From contig NZ_LZIJ01000171.1 of the NCBI RefSeq assembly GCF_001667115.1, positions 62,001-126,000 on the forward strand: a DNA stretch of 64,000 nucleotides, written 5' to 3'. Source of the DNA: Mycobacterium sp. 852002-51163_SCH5372311 (GTDB lineage Bacteria; Actinomycetota; Actinomycetes; Mycobacteriales; Mycobacteriaceae). Positions 41,523-51,610 of this stretch are shown here, in pieces. Below the pieces are notes generated by a model. It was not told the origin of the DNA. It saw only the letters and a program-made list of their open reading frames with translations, and ran no database searches. Made by a program: the position numbers and the translations under genes. Position 1 is the stretch's first letter. Every line of letters starts with the position of its first letter.

Positions 41523-43343
41523 CTAGCTCACGTGGTGCACGTCCTGCAAGCCGTACACCGGCGTGGGGATGCCTTCGTAGCGGGCCTTGAGTTGCAGGGC
41601 GAGGAAGAGCGAGTAGTGCCGTGATTGGTGCAGGTTGCCGCCGTGGAACCACAAATTCTCCTGCTGGGTCGGCTTCCACAGATTGCGCAACTCGCCTTCC
41701 CACGGTCCCGGGTCTTGCGAGGTGCCCGAGCCGAGGCCCCACACCTTGCCGACTTTGTCGGCCACGTCCTGCCCGATGAGATCGGCCACAAAGCTATTCA
41801 TCGATCTGAAGCCGGTGGCGTAGACAACGAGGTCGGCGGGCAGTTCCGTGCCGTCGTCCAGAATGACCGACTGCTCGGTCAGTCGTTCGACCCCGCCGTG
41901 GCATAGCTTGATGCTGCCGTCGCAAATCAGGTCGGACGCACCGACATCGATGTAGAAGCCGCCGCCGCGGCGCAGGTACTTCATGAATTGGCCGGAGTCG
42001 TCGTCGCCGAAGTCCAGGCGGAAGCCGGCCCTTTCCAAACGATCGTATAAATCCTTGTCCCGCAGCCGCATTGCGTCCGATATCGGCCGCTGGAAGTCCG
42101 CGATAATTCGGTACGGCAGCGATGCGACCGTCAGGTCAGCCTTCTCGGTCGTGATACCGGCGGCCGCCGCTTGTTCCGAGTAAAGTCCACCGAGCCCGAT
42201 TTCCAGAACTGCGTCTGACGTGACGACGAGGGTGGACGCGCGCTGCACCATGGTGACGTCGGAGCCGTTCTCGTACAAGGCTTTACAGATGTCGTGCGCC
42301 GAGGTGCCGGAGCCGATCACCACGGCGCGTTTGCCCGCGAAGCGGTCCGGGCCGGGGTGCTGGCTCGAATGATGCTGATCTCCGCGGAAGACGTTCTGGC
42401 CGGGAAGCTCTGGCACGTTTGGCTTGCCGGCCATTCCTGTCGCCAGCACCAGGTGGGTGGGCCGCAGGGTGTGCCGTTCGCCGTCGCGGTCAACCTCTAC
42501 CGTCCACTGCTTTGCCTGGTCGTCGAATGACGCCGACAGGCACGTCGCCGAGGTCCAGTACGGGATCTCCATGACGCGGGTGTAGAACTCCAGCCAGTCG
42601 GCGATTTTGTCCTTCGGCGAAAACACCGGCCAGTTCGGGGGGAACGGCAGATACGGAAAGTGGTCGTACCACACCGGATCATGAAGGCACAGCGTCTTGT
42701 ACCGTTTGCGCCAATGGTCGCCCGGACGGGCGTGCTTGTCGACGACGATGGCGGGGATCCCGAGCTGGCGCAGCCGAGCACCCAACGCGATGCCGCCCTG
42801 CCCGCCACCGACGACCACCACGTAGGGCTGCTGCGAATAGCCCAGCGACGCCTCCTGTTCCGCACGCTTCTGCGCCCACGACCGGCCGTCGTGGTCGGGG
42901 CCGTGTACGGCGCCGCGCAAGCGACGAGAACCCACCGGCTCCTCGTGGCCCTTGAGCTCGTCGAGCGCGGTCAGCAGGGTCCATCCGAGATCGCCCTTGA
43001 GCCGCAGATGCCCGGTACCCCGGCCGACGGCGGTCTCGAATTCGATGAACGCCGAAGTCACGCCGTCGCCGTCGTCGGCTGGCGTTTCCCGAATGCGGAA
43101 ACCCATCGGGTCGGTGTCGGCGAGCCGCGCGCGCAACATGTCGGCGATGCCGTCGCGGCCTTCCACGGTCTTGATGTTCCAGGTGAACGTCACCAGATCA
43201 CGCCAGATGCTGTCCGGGACGAACTTCGCCACCACGCGGTCGACGTCGCGGGCCGCGCACGCGGACTCGAATTCGTCCAGCCAGGCCTGAACACGGGCCT
43301 CTGGTGATTGCGCGACGGCCGCCGCATCCAACTGCCGGGTCAT
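41523..43343 (-). CDS. Flavin-containing monooxygenase with N-terminal NTF2-like domain
   Basis: 606 residues. Residues about 15-140 form an NTF2/SnoaL-like domain (VQAWLDEFESACAARDVDRVVAKFVPDSIWRDLVTF). The remainder is an FMO/Baeyer-Villiger-type flavoprotein: VVVVGGGQGGIALGARL (FAD), HARPGDHWRKRYKTLCLHDPVWYDHFPY, RAVVIGSGTSAHDICKAL (NADPH), and VYATGFRSMNS. Oxidises ketones, amines or sulfides with NADPH and oxygen. The NTF2-like extension is a recurring mycobacterial arrangement. ATG at 43343. The GH6 gene starts divergently 80 bp away. Confidence 0.9.
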   Translation of the reverse strand: MTRQLDAAAVAQSPEARVQAWLDEFESACAARDVDRVVAKFVPDSIWRDLVTFTWNIKTVEGRDGIADMLRARLADTDPMGFRIRETPADDGDGVTSAFIEFETAVGRGTGHLRLKGDLGWTLLTALDELKGHEEPVGSRRLRGAVHGPDHDGRSWAQKRAEQEASLGYSQQPYVVVVGGGQGGIALGARLRQLGIPAIVVDKHARPGDHWRKRYKTLCLHDPVWYDHFPYLPFPPNWPVFSPKDKIADWLEFYTRVMEIPYWTSATCLSASFDDQAKQWTVEVDRDGERHTLRPTHLVLATGMAGKPNVPELPGQNVFRGDQHHSSQHPGPDRFAGKRAVVIGSGTSAHDICKALYENGSDVTMVQRASTLVVTSDAVLEIGLGGLYSEQAAAAGITTEKADLTVASLPYRIIADFQRPISDAMRLRDKDLYDRLERAGFRLDFGDDDSGQFMKYLRRGGGFYIDVGASDLICDGSIKLCHGGVERLTEQSVILDDGTELPADLVVYATGFRSMNSFVADLIGQDVADKVGKVWGLGSGTSQDPGPWEGELRNLWKPTQQENLWFHGGNLHQSRHYSLFLALQLKARYEGIPTPVYGLQDVHHVS

Positions 43344-43422
43344 GTGCAGCACGCTACTCGCGGGACCACCTGCCGTCGGCAATTGGCGCTCACGGTTCCG
43401 GAGCACTAATTTCCCTGGGGTG

Positions 43423-44406
43423 ATGTTCTCAGCTGCTGGTGCCGTCGCGCGGTGGATCGCTCCCCTCCTGACAATTGCTGCCGTTGCCGCCACGAGTCCT
43501 CTTGTCGGTCCCGCCCCGACGATGCGCTTGGTCGACGAAGCCAACCCGTTGGCCGGCATGCCCTTCTACGTCAACCCGACCTCGGCGGCTATGCGCGCCG
43601 CGCAGCATGCCAATCCGCCGAGTCCCGAGCTGACCGCCGTCGCCAACACGCCGCAGGCGTACTGGATCGTGCCGGGCGCTTCGGCAGGCACGGTCGGGAA
43701 GTACACCGGCGACGCGCAAGCCGCCGGCGCCATCCCGGTGCTGACGATTTACGGTATCCCCCACCGCGACTGTGGCAGCTTCGCTGCGGGTGGGATGGCG
43801 ACGGGCGACGACTACCGCGCGTGGATCGATGGCATCGCATCCGGGGTGGGCGGTTCGAAGGTGGCGATCATCGTCGAACCCGATGCGCTCGCCATGGCCG
43901 ACTGTCTATCTGCCGATCAGCGCCAAGAACGCTTCGACTTGATTCGCTACGCCGTCAATACCTTGACGCGTAATCCGGCCGCGGCGGTGTACATCGACGC
44001 TGGTCACTTGCGTTGGCACAGCGCGGAGGACATGGCCGGCAGGCTCAAGAGCGCCGGCGTCGATCATGCGAGGGGTTTCAGCCTCAATACGGCGAACTTC
44101 TTCACCACCGAGGATGAAATCGGTTACGGCGAGGCCATTTCGGGGCTCACGAACGGTTCGCACTACGTGATCGACACATCGCGCAACGGCGCCGGACCTG
44201 CGCCCGACTCCGCGCTCAATTGGTGCAACCCCGGCGGCCGGGCACTGGGCACTCCGCCGACCGCGTCTACCGGGGGCGCACACGCCGACGCCTACCTGTG
44301 GATCAAACGTCCAGGTGAATCCGACGGGTCCTGTGGCAAAGGTGATCCGCCGGCGGGCACCTTCGTGGATCAGTTCGCTATCCAGCTCGCGCGCAAGGCG
44401 AGCTAG
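43423..44406 (+). CDS. Secreted glycoside hydrolase family 6 (cellulase-like) protein
   Basis: 327 residues. Signal peptide at 1-30 (AVARWIAPLLTIAAVAATSPL), then a GH6 catalytic domain: PFYVNPTSAAMRAAQ, TIYGIPHRDCGSFAAGG (Asp116), and IIVEPDALAMADC (Asp154, catalytic acid), followed by YIDAGHLRW, NTANFFTTEDE, DTSRNGAG and WIKRPGESDG. No cellulose-binding module. Mycobacteria carry GH6 enzymes (CelA1-type) that act on beta-1,4-glucans, possibly in biofilm matrix. ATG chosen; GTG one codon upstream is possible. Confidence 0.9.
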   Translation: MFSAAGAVARWIAPLLTIAAVAATSPLVGPAPTMRLVDEANPLAGMPFYVNPTSAAMRAAQHANPPSPELTAVANTPQAYWIVPGASAGTVGKYTGDAQAAGAIPVLTIYGIPHRDCGSFAAGGMATGDDYRAWIDGIASGVGGSKVAIIVEPDALAMADCLSADQRQERFDLIRYAVNTLTRNPAAAVYIDAGHLRWHSAEDMAGRLKSAGVDHARGFSLNTANFFTTEDEIGYGEAISGLTNGSHYVIDTSRNGAGPAPDSALNWCNPGGRALGTPPTASTGGAHADAYLWIKRPGESDGSCGKGDPPAGTFVDQFAIQLARKAS

Positions 44407-44531
44407 TAGGACGCTCGGCGCTCCTGGCGCTGACTCTGCGCTGACGGTGCCGCTAACTCGCATTTTTGCGCCGCAGACCCACAGTCAACAGCCGGAAGTG
44501 GAGTCCTGAACAGGGCTTTGTGTGACATCCT

Positions 44532-47209
44532 GTGCGGGTGGCCACGGGGGTTGCCCCGACCGGGGTGGTGACCTTTTTGTTCACCGACGTGGAGGGCTCG
44601 ACCCGTCGGTGGGAAGCCGACGCCGATGCCATGCGCGCCGCGCTAACGCCCACGATCAGGTATTGCGTACCGCGATCGAAACCCACGGCGGCTGGCTGTT
44701 CAAGCACACCGGTGACGGGGTGTGCGCGGCGTTCGCCTCGCCCAGGTCAGCGGTGGATGCGGCGGTGGCCGCGCAGCGGGCACTGGACTTGCCGGTGCGG
44801 ATGGGCATCGCCACCGGCGAAGCCGAACTGCGCGACGGCGACTACTTCGGCACGGTGCTCAACCGTGCGGCGCGGGTGATGGCCGCCGGCCACGGCGGTC
44901 AGATTCTGGTGGCCGACTCGACGGCGGGTCTGCTCAGCGGCATCGAGCTGATCAACCTCGGACCGCGCCGACTGCGGGACCTGGCGAACCCGATCGCGAT
45001 CTTTCAACTCACCGGGCCGGGCTTGCGGACGGAATTCCCGCCGTTACGGACGATCGATTCCAGTCACGGGAATCTGCGACCGTCGGCCACGAGGCTCATC
45101 GGTCGCGACGACGAAGTCGGAGACGTCGCATCGGCGCTGCGATCGCACCGGCTGGTCACGTTGGCGGGAGTAGGCGGCGTCGGTAAGACGCGATTGGCGC
45201 TCGAGGTTGCGACCGTGCTGGCTGACGAATTTCCTGACGGAGTCTGGGTTTTAGAACTGGCTTCGGTGGCCGATCCGACGGCGGTTCCCGATGCCGTGGC
45301 CGCGGTACTGGGGGTCATGCAACAGGCCGGCATGACGATGGGTGAGTCGATCGCGGCCGCATTGGAGGGCAGGGTCCGCCTCCTGGTGTTCGACAACTGC
45401 GAGCACGTCGTTGACGCCGCGGCGGATCTGATCGACCTCATCCTCGCGTGGTCCGCCACGGTGAAGATCTTGTCCACCAGCCGTGAGGGACTGGGACTCC
45501 CCGACGAGCGGTTATGGCGAGTTCCCTCACTAGAAGTCGTCGCGGCCATCGAGGTGTTCGCGGATCGAGCGGTGAAGGCATTATCAGCCGACGAATCCAC
45601 AGCGGTGGAGGAGATCTGCCGCCGACTGGATGGCATCCCACTGGCGATCGAGCTGGCCGCCTCGCGAATGGAGTCGATGACCGCGACCGAGATGCGCGAC
45701 CGCCTCGACCATCGATTCCAGCTGCTCGTCCGCTCGAGGCGTGGGCTCGAACGTCACCAGACGCTACGCCAGGCGGTGTCCTGGTCGTATGACCTCCTGG
45801 CAGAACCGGAAAAGGCGCTGCTGGAACGGTGTTCGGTGTTCGCCGGTGGCTTCGACGTCCAAGGTGCTTGTGCCATATCCGGATCCGAGCATGCGGACGA
45901 GTTCGCGATCCTCGATCTGCTGGACTCGCTGGTGCGCAAGTCCTTGCTCGTCGCGGATCGATCGACGGGTAAGACCCGGTTTTCGATGCTGGAGACCATC
46001 CGCCAGTTCGCCGAGGAGAAACTCGTCGAACGTGGAAAAGCGGCCGAAGCGAGTTCGGCCCACGCACAGTATTTCGCGGACCGCGAGACCGACATCCTCG
46101 CGTTGTCGGACAGCCCCCGCCAGCGGGAGGCATATGACTGGTTCGCCACCGAACTCGCCAATCTGCGCACCGCATTTCGGTGGGCCGCCGACCGCGGTGA
46201 CCTCGACGTTGCCGCGTCCATCACGACGTACGCCTGGCTTCTCGGTTTCTTCGGCGTCCAGAACCTCGAGCCGGTTTCGTGGGCAGAAGAGCTGATCGAA
46301 CCCGCGCGGATGATTGGGCACCCCCGGCTGGCGAGCCTGTATGTAGCCGCATCGCTGTGCTGGATAACCGGTCGGGTCGATCAAGCGCTCGCGTACATCG
46401 ACAGCGGTCAGACCGTCTTGGCGAGCAGCCCGCAAGCGCCGCCATACGGCTTGGAAGGCGGGCTTGGCGGAGCATATATGGCCGTCGGGCAACCTGAGCG
46501 GTGGGCGGAGCTGTGCCGCACTCAGCTCGAGCGCCGAGGCGACAACCACATTGGCATTCGTACCTGCCGCGTCTTTGCATTGGCTTTCGCCGGCTTACTC
46601 GAGGAGGCGAGAGCAGCCGCCGACGGACTGATCGAAGCGACTGCTGCCGGCGATAACCCGTATATGCATACGTTCGCGATCGCCGCCCATGCATACTGTC
46701 TGAGTTCAGCGGGTTCCGAACGCGACCTCGCGCTTTGCCGGCAGGGGTTGGCGCTCGCTCAAGACAGCGGCAATCGGTATATCGAAGCGATTCTCGCGAC
46801 AGCTTTAGCTCGACTCGATTCCCAGCCGGTAGTTACCGTAGCGGCGCTCGACCATATGAGGCTAGTTATTCAAAGTTGGCACGACTCTGGGAATTTCGGG
46901 AATTTGGTCGGCCCCCTCGCGACCCTCGGTGCGTTACTGGATCGCCTTGGGCGGTTCGAAGCCGCCGCGACGATAGCGGGCTTTGCATGCGACCCCGTAT
47001 CGCTGGCGTCGGTCCCCGAATTGGCCCCCACCATCACGCATCTCCGCGAGGCGCTCGGCGATCAGGCCTACGAATCGTTCGCCCGCAATGGCGAGGCAAT
47101 GACCACCGCCGCCATCGTCGCCTACGCCTATGACCAAATCGACCAAGCGCACGCGCAGCTGGAAGCGGTCTCGAGTGAGGAAGGACAAGTGTCCGAAAAG
47201 TGGAGCTAA
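44532..47209 (+). pseudogene. Class III adenylate cyclase-NB-ARC ATPase gene with a frameshift
   Basis: From a GTG at 44532 the frame encodes the cyclase N-terminus (GVVTFLFTDVEGSTRRWEADADAMRAAL) and then goes off at 44646-44647. The homologous continuation (AHDQVLRTAIETHGGWLFKHTGDGVCAAF) is in the +2 frame, consistent with loss of one base. The rest is open to 47209: cyclase (metal Asp in FTDVEG and HTGDGV), NB-ARC ATPase (VTLAGVGGVGKTRLALEVA, LVFDNCEHV, LDGIPLAIELAASRM), then TPR-like helices. The C-terminal LuxR HTH common in this family is absent. The stop falls inside the tRNA-Ala gene. Sequencing error is an alternative for the frameshift. Confidence 0.8.
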
Positions 47210-47273
47210 GGGGACTCGAACCCCTGACCCCCACACTGCCAGTGTGGTGCGCTACCAGCTGCGCCATAGCCCC
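47201..47273 (-). tRNA. tRNA-Ala (anticodon GGC)
   Basis: 73 nt on the minus strand fold into a cloverleaf: acceptor GGGGCTA/TAGCTCC, D-arm GCGC...GCGC, anticodon stem CCACA/TGTGG with loop CTGGCAG (anticodon GGC, reads GCC), T-arm AGGGG-TTCGAGT-CCCCT, discriminator A. The third acceptor pair is G3:U70, the alanine identity element. CCA is not encoded. Its 3' end overlaps the last 9 bp of the cyclase pseudogene on the other strand. Confidence 0.95.
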
Positions 47274-47429
47274 GAGAAGTTGTGCCCATCGAAGCTACAC
47301 CACTGTCAGGAAGCGTTCAAAGTCGCAGATGAGCGACACCGTGCTAGCGCATGTGCTGGCACATTCGAAGCTCGGACATACCGTCCCCCGCAGGGACTGA
47401 TGTGACTGTTGTGGCGAACCAGCCGGTCC

Positions 47430-49061
47430 CTATCCGATGACCTGGTCGACGACCTGCTGCGCAGACTTCTGCACCTCGGCCAGATGCTCCGGGCCGTCGA
47501 ACGACTCGGCGTAGATCTTGTACACGTCCTCGGTGCCCGACGGCCGGGCGGCAAACCACGCGTTGGCCGTCGTCACCTTGAGACCGCCCAGCGGCGCACC
47601 GTTGCCGGGCGCCGTTGTCAGCTTCGCAGTAATCGGCTCCCCCGCCAGCTCGGTGGCGCTCACCTGGTCGGCCGACAGCTTGGCCAGCCGCGCCTTCTGC
47701 TCGCGGTCCGCGGGCGCATTGACCCGCGCGTACCACGGTGTCCCGTACTCCCCGGCCAACGCCTGATACCGCTGGGACGGCGTCTCGCCGGTGACGGCCA
47801 GGATCTCGGCGGCCAGCAGCGCCATGATGATGCCGTCCTTATCGGTGGTCCACACCGAACCGTCGCGCCGCAGAAACGACGCCCCCGCCGACTCCTCGCC
47901 CCCGAAGCCGATGGTGCCGCCGATCAGGCCGTCGACGAACCACTTGAACCCGACCGGGACCTCGACCAACCGCCGGCCGATGCCGGCCACCACCCGGTCG
48001 ATGATCGAGGAACTGACCACGGTCTTGCCCACCGCGATGCCCGCCGGCCAGGACGGCCGGTGCGTATACAGATAGTCGATGGCCACCGCCAGATAGTGAT
48101 TGGGATTCACCAGGCCCCCGTCGGGGGTGACGATCCCGTGGCGGTCGGCGTCGGCGTCGTTACCAGTGGCGATCTGATAGTGCTGTCGGTTGGCGATCAG
48201 CGAGGCCATTGCATCCGGCGAGCTGCAATCCATCCGGATCTTCCCGTCGCTGTCCAGCGTCATGAACCGAAACGTCGCGTCCACCAGTGGGTTGACGACG
48301 GTCAGATCAAGATCGTGCCGCTCGGCGATCGCACCCCAGTAATCCACGCTGGCCCCACCCAGCGGGTCGGCGCCGATCCGAACGCCGGCTTCGCGGATCA
48401 CGGCGATATCAACGACGTTAGGCAGGTCGTCGACGTATTTTTCGAGGTAGTCGTAACGGCGGGCGGCCTCTAGGGCGCGGGCAAATGGCACGCGCTTTAC
48501 CGCAGACCTGTCATGCAGAATTGCGTTGGCGCGCTTGGCAATTGCGTCGGTCACGTCGGTGTCCGCCGGACCGCCGTTGGGTGGGTTGTACTTGAAACCG
48601 CCGTCCGCAGGCGGGTTGTGCGACGGGGTCACGACGATCCCGTCGGCCAGCGCGTCGGTGCGGCCACGGTTGTAGGTGAGGATGGCGTGGCTGATCGCCG
48701 GCGTCGGCGTGTAGCGGTCTCTCGAGTCGACCATGACCGCGACGTCGTTTGCGGCGAGCACCTCGAGCGCCGTCACCCATGCCGGCTCCGAAAGGCCGTG
48801 TGTGTCACGGCCAATGAACAACGGCCCGGTGATGCCGTGGGCGGTGCGATGCTCGACGATGGCCTGCGTGATGGCCAGGATATGGGCTTCGTTGAACGCT
48901 CCGATCAAAGCCGAGCCGCGATGGCCCGAGGTCCCGAACGCCACCTGCTGGGCGACGTCGTCGGGATCGGGTTCGATCGCGTAGTACGCAGTCACTAGAT
49001 GGGGCAGATCAACGAGATCCTCGGGCTGGGCCGGCTGACCGGCACGCGGGTTGGCCACCAT
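47430..49061 (-). CDS. pgmA: Phosphoglucomutase
   Basis: 543 residues, alpha-D-phosphohexomutase superfamily. Active-site loop [25 protein letters not shown] with the phosphoserine, metal loop [11 protein letters not shown], sugar-specificity loop [11 protein letters not shown], and phosphate-binding [17 protein letters not shown]-terminus [10 protein letters not shown] is typical of Pgm. Interconverts glucose-1-P and glucose-6-P, feeding glycogen, trehalose and cell-wall sugar supply. ATG at 49061 matches the recalled Rv3068c N-terminus ([20 protein letters not shown]). Divergent from the crcB operon. Confidence 0.95.
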   Translation of the reverse strand: MVANPRAGQPAQPEDLVDLPHLVTAYYAIEPDPDDVAQQVAFGTSGHRGSALIGAFNEAHILAITQAIVEHRTAHGITGPLFIGRDTHGLSEPAWVTALEVLAANDVAVMVDSRDRYTPTPAISHAILTYNRGRTDALADGIVVTPSHNPPADGGFKYNPPNGGPADTDVTDAIAKRANAILHDRSAVKRVPFARALEAARRYDYLEKYVDDLPNVVDIAVIREAGVRIGADPLGGASVDYWGAIAERHDLDLTVVNPLVDATFRFMTLDSDGKIRMDCSSPDAMASLIANRQHYQIATGNDADADRHGIVTPDGGLVNPNHYLAVAIDYLYTHRPSWPAGIAVGKTVVSSSIIDRVVAGIGRRLVEVPVGFKWFVDGLIGGTIGFGGEESAGASFLRRDGSVWTTDKDGIIMALLAAEILAVTGETPSQRYQALAGEYGTPWYARVNAPADREQKARLAKLSADQVSATELAGEPITAKLTTAPGNGAPLGGLKVTTANAWFAARPSGTEDVYKIYAESFDGPEHLAEVQKSAQQVVDQVIG

Positions 49062-49144
49062 GACTAACCATTCTGCCCGTGCGCCAATCGTGCGTCCCGC
49101 TACGCTGCGAAGCGCACCACCGGCACATCGGAGGGATTCGATCT

Positions 49145-49543
49145 GTGGCAAACCACGACTATCGGGAATTGTCCGCGATTTTCGCCGGCGGAGCGTTGGG
49201 TGCGCTGGCCCGAGGGGCGCTCGCCACACTGACGGTCTCGGACCCGGCGCGCTGGCCGTGGCCGACATTCACCGTCAACATCGCCGGCGCCGTCCTGGTC
49301 GGTTATTTCACCACCCGACTACTGGAGCGATTGCCATTGTCCAGCTATCGCCGGCCCCTCCTGGGCACCGGCTTGTGCGGTGGGCTGACCACCTTTTCCA
49401 CGATGCAGGTCGAGACACTCAGGATGATCCAGCACCACCATTGGGTCCTGGCCGCGAGCTACACGATCGTCAGCATCGTGGTGGGATTGCTTGCCGTGCA
49501 TCTGGCCACAGCGTTGACCCGCCGGGTGCGGATCCGCTCATGA
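49145..49543 (+). CDS. crcB: Fluoride exporter CrcB/Fluc, first subunit
   Basis: 132 residues, four transmembrane helices. Family signatures: [12 protein letters not shown] (about 15-26), [17 protein letters not shown] and [18 protein letters not shown] with the TTFST fluoride-path motif. GTG at 49145 after GGAGGG gives the 132-residue length recalled for Rv3069. Its stop overlaps the start of the second crcB (ATGA), indicating translational coupling. Fluc channels are antiparallel dimers; paired genes like these usually give heterodimers with opposite topology. No crcB-type fluoride riboswitch is apparent in the 83-bp gap upstream. Confidence 0.93.
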   Translation: MANHDYRELSAIFAGGALGALARGALATLTVSDPARWPWPTFTVNIAGAVLVGYFTTRLLERLPLSSYRRPLLGTGLCGGLTTFSTMQVETLRMIQHHHWVLAASYTIVSIVVGLLAVHLATALTRRVRIRS

Positions 49544-49905
49544 CGGCCTTGCTGTGGACCGGTGTCATGGCCATCGGCGGGTTCGGTTCGGTGGCACGCT
49601 TCCTGGTGGACCGGGCCGTCGCACGCCGGATGGCCCGGACCTTTCCATTCGGCACGCTCACTGTGAACATCAGCGGCGCCGCGCTGCTGGGATTCCTGGG
49701 CGGCCTGGCACTCGGTCGGGATGCCGCCCTGCTGGCGGGCACCGCATTCGTCGGCGCGTACACCACGTTCTCCACCTGGATGCTGGAAACCCAGCGGCTT
49801 GCCGAGGAGCGCCAAGTGCGGCCGGCACTCGCCAATATCATCGTCAGCGTCATCCTCGGGCTGGGCGCGGCGCTACTCGGACAATGGATGGCGGAGCAGC
49901 TGTGA
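49540..49905 (+). CDS. crcB: Fluoride exporter CrcB/Fluc, second subunit
   Basis: 121 residues, four helices. [35 protein letters not shown] and [21 protein letters not shown] carry the conserved Asn and TTFST motifs. Starts in the ATGA overlap with the first crcB and ends in a GTGA overlap with the DUF190 gene, so the three are one tightly coupled operon. The positive charges (RAVARRMAR) differ in placement from the first subunit, which fits the opposite membrane orientation expected for a heterodimer partner. Confidence 0.93.
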   Translation: MTALLWTGVMAIGGFGSVARFLVDRAVARRMARTFPFGTLTVNISGAALLGFLGGLALGRDAALLAGTAFVGAYTTFSTWMLETQRLAEERQVRPALANIIVSVILGLGAALLGQWMAEQL

Positions 49906-50999
49906 GCCAGCCGTGTTTGAAGTTGACGACCTACTTCGGCGAGCGGCAACGAGCGGTCGGCGGGGGCCGCGGCTTCCTGGCCGACGCGATGCTGGACCTT
50001 TTCGGCGCCAGCGAGGTCGCGACCAGCGTAATGCTGCGTGGCATAGCGAGTTTCGGCGCAAAGCATGAACTGCGCAGTGACGTATCACTGAGCCTGTCCG
50101 AAGATCCGGCGGTGGCAGTAACTGCCGTCGACGTCGAGTCGAAGATCCGTTCTCTGGTCGGCGACGTGACCGCACTGACCGGCAATGGCCTGGTAACGGT
50201 GGAACGCGCGCGGCTCGTCACCCGGTTAAGCCCGCGCGGCCTGGACGAATACAACGACAGGCGGGAGGGCGAAGGGGCCAAACTCACCGTGTACGTGGGG
50301 CGCCAGGAGCGGATCGACGGGAAACCGGCTTACCACGCAATATGCGCCCTGCTGCATCGCCACGGATTCGCCGGAGCCGTAGCACTTCTCGGCGTCGACG
50401 GCACCGCGCACGGCGAGCGTTGCCGGGCCCGCTTCTTCGGTCGCAACGCCAATGTTCCGCTGATGATCATCGGTGTCGGGTCGACTACTCAGGTTAGTTC
50501 TGCCGCAATGGAACTCGCCACCATTGTGCCCAACCCGCTGCTGACCGTCGAACGAGTGCGGATGTGCAAGCGGGACGGCGAACTTTTCGCGCGCCCACAG
50601 GAATTGCCGCCGACCGATGACCAGGGACGCCCCCTGTGGCAGAAGCTGATGGTGTACACCACCGAAGCAACGCGGCACGACGGGCTGCCGATCCATCGGG
50701 CCATCGTCCAGCAACTGCTGCGATCAGGGGCGGCCCGGGGTGCGACGGTCCTGCGCGGCATGTGGGGATTCCACGGAAACCATAAACCCCACGGCGACAA
50801 ACTATTTCAAATGGCACGAACCGTGCCGGTGACGACGATCGTCATCGACACGCCGGAGAACATCGCGCGCAGTTTCGACGTCGTCGACAAGCTCACGACC
50901 CGTCACGGCCTGGTAACCAGCGAGATGGTCCCAGCCGCGGTTTCACTCGACGGAACAGGGCACTCCGGCGATACCGCGCTGGCCCAGTACGACTACTAG
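49902..50999 (+). CDS. DUF190 protein with three repeats, in crcB operon
   Basis: 365 residues built of three DUF190-like repeats, each starting with a strand and a Tyr and ending in a glycine-rich loop: LKLTTYFGERQRAVGG...LRGIASFGAKH (about 6-55), AKLTVYVGRQERIDGKP...LLGVDGTAHG (about 125-170) and QKLMVYTTEATRHDGLP...LRGMWGFHG (about 245-290). DUF190 folds like PII-type ferredoxin-like domains and is often found beside crcB, suggesting a regulator or sensor of fluoride export. GTG overlaps the crcB stop by 4 bp. Corresponds to Rv3071 as recalled. Confidence 0.9.
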   Translation: MSQPCLKLTTYFGERQRAVGGGRGFLADAMLDLFGASEVATSVMLRGIASFGAKHELRSDVSLSLSEDPAVAVTAVDVESKIRSLVGDVTALTGNGLVTVERARLVTRLSPRGLDEYNDRREGEGAKLTVYVGRQERIDGKPAYHAICALLHRHGFAGAVALLGVDGTAHGERCRARFFGRNANVPLMIIGVGSTTQVSSAAMELATIVPNPLLTVERVRMCKRDGELFARPQELPPTDDQGRPLWQKLMVYTTEATRHDGLPIHRAIVQQLLRSGAARGATVLRGMWGFHGNHKPHGDKLFQMARTVPVTTIVIDTPENIARSFDVVDKLTTRHGLVTSEMVPAAVSLDGTGHSGDTALAQYDY

Positions 51000-51002
51000 T
51001 AG

Positions 51003-51064
51003 GGCGAGCAGACGCAAAATCCCCCGAATGATCGGCGTTTCGGGCGATTTTGCGTCTGCTCGCC
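51003..51064. repeat. 26-bp palindrome, GAGCAGACG family copy 3; bidirectional terminator candidate
   Basis: Arms at 51003-51028 and 51039-51064 pair at 25 of 26 positions with a 10-nt loop. The arm core GGCGAGCAGACGCAAAATC matches the arms at 5064-5085 (GCCGAGCAGACGCAGAATC) in nearly every base although the two lie 46 kb apart. As at 5064 it separates convergent genes (stops at 50999 and 51081). Confidence 0.85.
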
Positions 51065-51080
51065 ACTGAGCCCAAGTCCA

Positions 51081-51437
51081 TCACCGACCTTTCAGGACCT
51101 TTGCGAGGACGGCCGCGTGGCTGCCGTCCAGGTCGCGGACGGCGGTGACCAGCGTGACGACGCCCCGCTTGGTCAGCTTTCGCAATTCGTCCAAAGCGGG
51201 ATTGTCGGTCAGCTCGGCTTCGTAGCGTGAGGCGAACTCGTCGAACCGTTCGGGTCGATGGTCGTACCACTCGCGAAGCTCTTTCGACGGCGCGACGTCT
51301 TTGAGCCAGATACCCACCCGCGGATCGTCTTTGCGTATGCCACGCGGCCAAATGCGGTCGACGAGGACGCGCTGACCGTCGTCGGGATCGACATCCTGGT
51401 AGATCCGGGCTATTCGGATCCGACGCTTGGCTGCCAC
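51081..51437 (-). CDS. DUF488 protein
   Basis: 118 residues, one DUF488 domain: RIARIYQDVDPDDGQRVLVDRIWPRGIRKDD, VGIWLKDVAPSKELREWYDHRPERFDEF and the C-terminal RGVVTLVTAVRDLDGSHAAVL. The VDRxWPRG motif is diagnostic. A cytosolic protein of unknown function. GTG at 51437 gives the length recalled for Rv3073c; the longer frame upstream has no homology. Convergent with the fluoride operon across the palindrome. Confidence 0.9.
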   Translation of the reverse strand: MAAKRRIRIARIYQDVDPDDGQRVLVDRIWPRGIRKDDPRVGIWLKDVAPSKELREWYDHRPERFDEFASRYEAELTDNPALDELRKLTKRGVVTLVTAVRDLDGSHAAVLAKVLKGR

Positions 51438-51610
51438 AGGATAACGATAGTCACTCAGCGGGACGCCTGAACACATGTTTGGCCCGCACGCGGTCGAGCC
51501 TGACGCTTCGCGGGCGTTTAGGCTCGCCGCCGCGCGGCGAACCATCGCAAAAATACCCACAGCCCGGGGCGCTGGACGCTAACCTCTAAAGGCCTCAGGA
51601 AGGTGGCGAA

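Noticed and set aside
47201-47273. Active integration site of a mobile element
   Set aside because: tRNA is intact but no integrase, direct repeat of its 3' end or phage gene is visible in the window.
49062-49144. Fluoride riboswitch upstream of crcB
   Set aside because: I could not match the conserved fluoride-aptamer segments; only 83 bp available. A covariance search would settle it.
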